Source: JBCBEX01 sp038528235 (GTDB lineage: Bacteria > Bacteroidota > Rhodothermia > Rhodothermales > Rubricoccaceae). Taken from it: a stretch of 64,000 nt of DNA. The number at the start of each line of letters is the position of its first letter. The stretch's first letter is position 1. The position numbers and the translations under genes are program-made. Shown in pieces: positions 61,441 through 64,000 of the stretch. Below the pieces are notes generated by a model. That model saw nothing but the letters and a program-made list of their open reading frames with translations, had not been told where the DNA came from and searched no databases. The DNA lies in contig JBCBEX010000002.1 of assembly GCA_038528235.1 (NCBI GenBank), positions 62,001-126,000 on the forward strand. Direction: 5' to 3'.

Positions 61441-63483
61441 CTACGGGCGTCCAGCGGTGGCCGGGCGAGCTTGAACGGCCGTGCTCGGTCGGCTCTCGTT
61501 GCCGGAGGTATCCACCGCCACAACGCGATACCATTGCCCGACGGCGCCAGCAGGGTCAGTCCACATCGACTCGGGCACGAGGCCCTGATGTGCCGGGGCA
61601 TAGACGCCAGAGGGCGTAGTCGCGCGCTCGACGCGGTAGCCCATCAGGTCGGCCGCTGGCACCGGCTCCCAGGCGAGCGCGACGCTGCCTGCCTCGGCCT
61701 GCGCCTGGAGGTTGCGCGCGGTGCGGGGCGGGCTCGGGTCGCGCAAGAGCAGCGTGTCGGCAGGCGACGGGAATCCTTCGTTGCCGAGCGAGTCGATGGC
61801 GGTGACGGTGTACTGGTAGGTCTGGCCTGGCGTGACGGCCTCGTCGCGGAGGTAGCGGTCGCCCTTCGGCACGCGGGCCACGATGCTGTCGCGCGTCGCG
61901 CCGGGGTCGCGTCGGCGGACGAGGTAGGCCGTCACGTCCTTCGACGCCGAAGCGGGCCACGCGAGGGCCACGCGTACGCCCTCGTCGGAGGTCGCGGCGA
62001 TGTAGCTCGGCGGCTCGGGCGGCGTGAGGTCGGGGATCTGCACCGTCGTGAAGGTCGAGTCGCTCACGTTGCCTGCGCTGTCCACGGCAGCGACAGCGTA
62101 GCGGTAGAACGCGCCCTCGGCGAAGCCGCCGCCCGCGGCCCCACCGTCCGTGAAGCGGCGGCCGAAGAACGCGGTCTGGTTGAGATGCTCCCAGGCCTGG
62201 CCGCGTGCTCCAGCTCCGTCGTCGTTCGCGCGCTGCCGGAGGATCATATACGTCGCGAGGTCGGGCGCGGGCGGGCGGTCTTCCCAGGCGAGCGCGACGG
62301 TCTGATCGTTGTCGGCGATGGCCGAGAGCGACGTAGGGGCGGCGGGCGGTACGCGGTCCTCCACGTAGAACGTTGCCGCGTTGCTCCGGTCGCCCTCGTT
62401 GCCCGCTGCGTCGAGCGCGGTAACGGCGTAGTGCAGCGCCTCGCCGCCGACAGCGGTGGTGTCGAGGTGGGCCGTCTGCAGGGGCGCGAGTGGTTCAGCG
62501 GTCAGTCGGCGGTAGGGCCCGGTGATGCGTGGGGCGCGGTAGACGTGGTAGCCCGCGAGGTCAGGCGCAAGGCTCACCCGCCATGTGATCTCGGCAGCAG
62601 CCCCCTGGCGACCGCTCGACCCGCGCACCTGCACGTCGGCGATGCGCGGCGGCGGGACGTTGTCGACCACCTCCAGGCGGAACGGATCGCTGCCGACCTG
62701 CTGGCCCGTTACGTCGCGCACGACCACGGTGAGCGCGTAGGTCTCGCCCAGTGCGGGGACGGCAAAGCTGCGGGTGTAGGTGCTCGCATCGCTCGTGCGC
62801 AGGATCGAGCGGGGCGTCATGCGGAGCGCTTGCGCGCTGCCCTCGCGCTGGGCGTAGACGTCGAACCGAAACGCACCGGGACTGCCCGTGGCCGGGTAGG
62901 TCCAGGTGAGCGTCACGTCGCGGCCCTCATGCTCAGCGCGGAGGCGTGTCGGGGCCTCAGGCACGCTCGGCGTCAGCGATACCGTCGCAGAGGCCTCGAC
63001 GCCCGTGGGCTGGTCGTCCTCGTCCACAACCTCGACGCGGTAGGTGGCGCGGCCCTGAGGTGCATCGGCGTCCACGTAGAGCTCGGCCAGTGCCTCTGCC
63101 ACCTCGGGAAACCCCGCTCGCATGATCGCGCCGAAGTCGGGCTGCGTGCGGACGCGAAGGAAAACCGCCTGCGGGTCGTTGCGCTCGGCGAGCGTGGCCA
63201 CCTCCGAATAGACGGTGCCGACGCGACCTGCGAACGTGACCCCGTCCTCCGCCGGGCGTAGGGGCTCCGGCGTGAGGAGCGATCCGTCGCGGTAGACGCG
63301 CACGCCGCCCCGTGTTGGAATGTCCAGCGTGTGGTAGACGTAGGCATCGCCGTCGGCCTGCGTGAGCACGCGCACCTCCTGAGCCGTAACGGGGACGCTC
63401 AGCAGGAAGCTCGCGGCTAGAACTGCGAGGCCCCATGCGAAGCTGTGGAGCCTGCAAACCGGCTTGGATGTGATACGAATCAT
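61441..63483 (-). CDS. exported multi-FN3 domain protein
   Basis: A 680-residue exported protein: signal ending in PVTAQE, an N-terminal region with an unusual VETTAQ-like bilobal beta part (about 30-165), then five FN3 domains beginning near VPEAPTRLRAEH, NVPPPRIADVQV, VPPAAPTSLSAI, TPPEPPSYIAAT and SPPRTARNLQAQ, each with a Trp strand and G-Y-x-V-Y/R turn. Likely a surface or periplasmic adhesion/scaffold protein. It precedes the TPR gene on the same strand; the dispersed repeat lies between. No enzyme domain was seen. Confidence 0.85.
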   Translation of the reverse strand: MIRITSKPVCRLHSFAWGLAVLAASFLLSVPVTAQEVRVLTQADGDAYVYHTLDIPTRGGVRVYRDGSLLTPEPLRPAEDGVTFAGRVGTVYSEVATLAERNDPQAVFLRVRTQPDFGAIMRAGFPEVAEALAELYVDADAPQGRATYRVEVVDEDDQPTGVEASATVSLTPSVPEAPTRLRAEHEGRDVTLTWTYPATGSPGAFRFDVYAQREGSAQALRMTPRSILRTSDASTYTRSFAVPALGETYALTVVVRDVTGQQVGSDPFRLEVVDNVPPPRIADVQVRGSSGRQGAAAEITWRVSLAPDLAGYHVYRAPRITGPYRRLTAEPLAPLQTAHLDTTAVGGEALHYAVTALDAAGNEGDRSNAATFYVEDRVPPAAPTSLSAIADNDQTVALAWEDRPPAPDLATYMILRQRANDDGAGARGQAWEHLNQTAFFGRRFTDGGAAGGGFAEGAFYRYAVAAVDSAGNVSDSTFTTVQIPDLTPPEPPSYIAATSDEGVRVALAWPASASKDVTAYLVRRRDPGATRDSIVARVPKGDRYLRDEAVTPGQTYQYTVTAIDSLGNEGFPSPADTLLLRDPSPPRTARNLQAQAEAGSVALAWEPVPAADLMGYRVERATTPSGVYAPAHQGLVPESMWTDPAGAVGQWYRVVAVDTSGNESRPSTAVQARPATAGRP

Positions 63484-63578
63484 GAGCGGAGCGGCAAACG
63501 GAACAGGGGCGACGACGCATGCCGCCACCCCTGTCACGGAGTTCGTCGCCCGAGTGGATCAGGCTCGCCGCGATTCGC

Positions 63579-64000
63579 TCAGTTACCGCCGCCGCTACCC
63601 GGGAACGTGAAACCCGGTGGGAGGGTGAGGACCGGCCCACTCGTTTGGATCACGAACTCGTTCGACGGAATCGTGTCGGTGACGCTGGTCTGCTGGCCGG
63701 TGGCGTCGCGAACGTAGACGGTCACGCGGTCGCCGGGCTCGGCATTCCCCATCGGGATAGTCTCCGCGATGGTCGTCGGTGTCGTCGCTGGCGGGTCGAG
63801 TTCGGCGAGCGTGCCGGACGTGACAAAGGCCGAGCCATCCGCCTTGATGATGAGGTAGGTCACCTTCGTGACGCCGGTGCCGGTATCGTAGACGCCGTTG
63901 AGCGTGATACCGAGCGTGGACTCGCCGAGCAGCCAGTTGGGCTCGTTGTACGTGAGTTCGAGCCCAGGCACAGCGGGCGGGCTGAGGTCTGGGACGACCG
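63579..64000 (-). CDS. CARDB/Ig-like envelope protein, C-terminal part (partial)
   Basis: The frame is open to the window edge on the minus strand: codons upstream of GTG 63971 continue as DLSPPAVPG, so the real start is beyond 64000. The visible 140 residues form a beta-sandwich: LELTYNEPNWLLGESTLGI, GVTKVTYLIIKADGSAF and PGDRVTVYVRDATGQQTSV, resembling CARDB-type adhesion domains. The C-terminus is Gly-rich (GFTFPGSGGGN). It precedes the FN3 gene by about 95 bp on the same strand, so the large envelope proteins here may form one operon. Confidence 0.6.
   Translation of the reverse strand, partial: VVPDLSPPAVPGLELTYNEPNWLLGESTLGITLNGVYDTGTGVTKVTYLIIKADGSAFVTSGTLAELDPPATTPTTIAETIPMGNAEPGDRVTVYVRDATGQQTSVTDTIPSNEFVIQTSGPVLTLPPGFTFPGSGGGN

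Noticed and set aside
61420..63261. 613-residue open frame on the plus strand
   Set aside because: Antisense to the FN3 gene, which has five clear FN3 domains and a signal peptide.

Overview
This 64 kb window is GC-rich, densely coded bacterial chromosome. The gene set points to the Rhodothermota/Bacteroidota side of the tree, perhaps a marine Rubricoccus- or Rubrivirga-like member of the Rhodothermales; that placement is inference from gene content. Supporting signs are a FecI-type sigma factor, FecR anti-sigma and STN-type TonB-dependent receptor in a row, many lipoproteins with a short signal ending in a Cys lipobox, FAS1 proteins, repeated FN3/TPR envelope proteins, start codons that usually lack an obvious Shine-Dalgarno, and a few upstream boxes like the Bacteroidota -7 element TAnnTTTG. 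No rRNA, CRISPR array, prophage or complete insertion sequence was seen.

Left third (1-22 kb). A partial AraC-type regulator and an alpha/beta hydrolase are followed by three co-directional pilin-like membrane proteins (4906 down to 1426), then hisI, a GlsB/YmgE-type membrane protein, and an acyltransferase/msrC pair overlapping at TAATG. The FecI/FecR/TonB-receptor block (7558-12212) precedes two FAS1 lipoproteins separated by a strong terminator, an SpmA/SpmB pair, a sigma factor with a tiny zinc-finger protein, and a patatin phospholipase. A polyhydroxyalkanoate-granule island (19386-21786) holds two phasins, phaR and a divergent PHA-system protein, with GCGGCA repeats between the divergent genes. 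No PHA synthase is present.

Middle (22-42 kb). An overlapping cbb3-oxidase assembly operon (ccoG, short ccoH-like, ccoI, ccoS) runs leftward into an unrecognised FN3-like membrane protein; the oxidase subunits are not here. Then come Na/Pi transporter plus PhoU, an acetyltransferase/methyltransferase pair, tRNA-Glu(CTC), a Ser/Thr kinase with TPRs, a signalling set (Ras-like GTPase, soluble histidine kinase, sigma-54-type response regulator), a TonB-domain lipoprotein, and mgtE. The last codons of mgtE run into a 232-bp MITE-like element.

Right third (41-64 kb). This part holds a LOG-family hydrolase, a secreted TPR protein with a possible sigma-54 promoter, a NarL-type two-component pair followed by a lipoprotein, a secreted GH13 pullulanase-like enzyme, an L,D-transpeptidase, an SDR, a ferredoxin, ispG coupled to a WD40 protein, and a BlaI/M56-peptidase operon with two operator palindromes 21 bp apart over a good -35/-10. 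It ends in large TPR, FN3 and CARDB-like envelope proteins. A dispersed palindromic repeat occurs at 39058 and 61299; the second copy supplies the start codon of the TPR gene.
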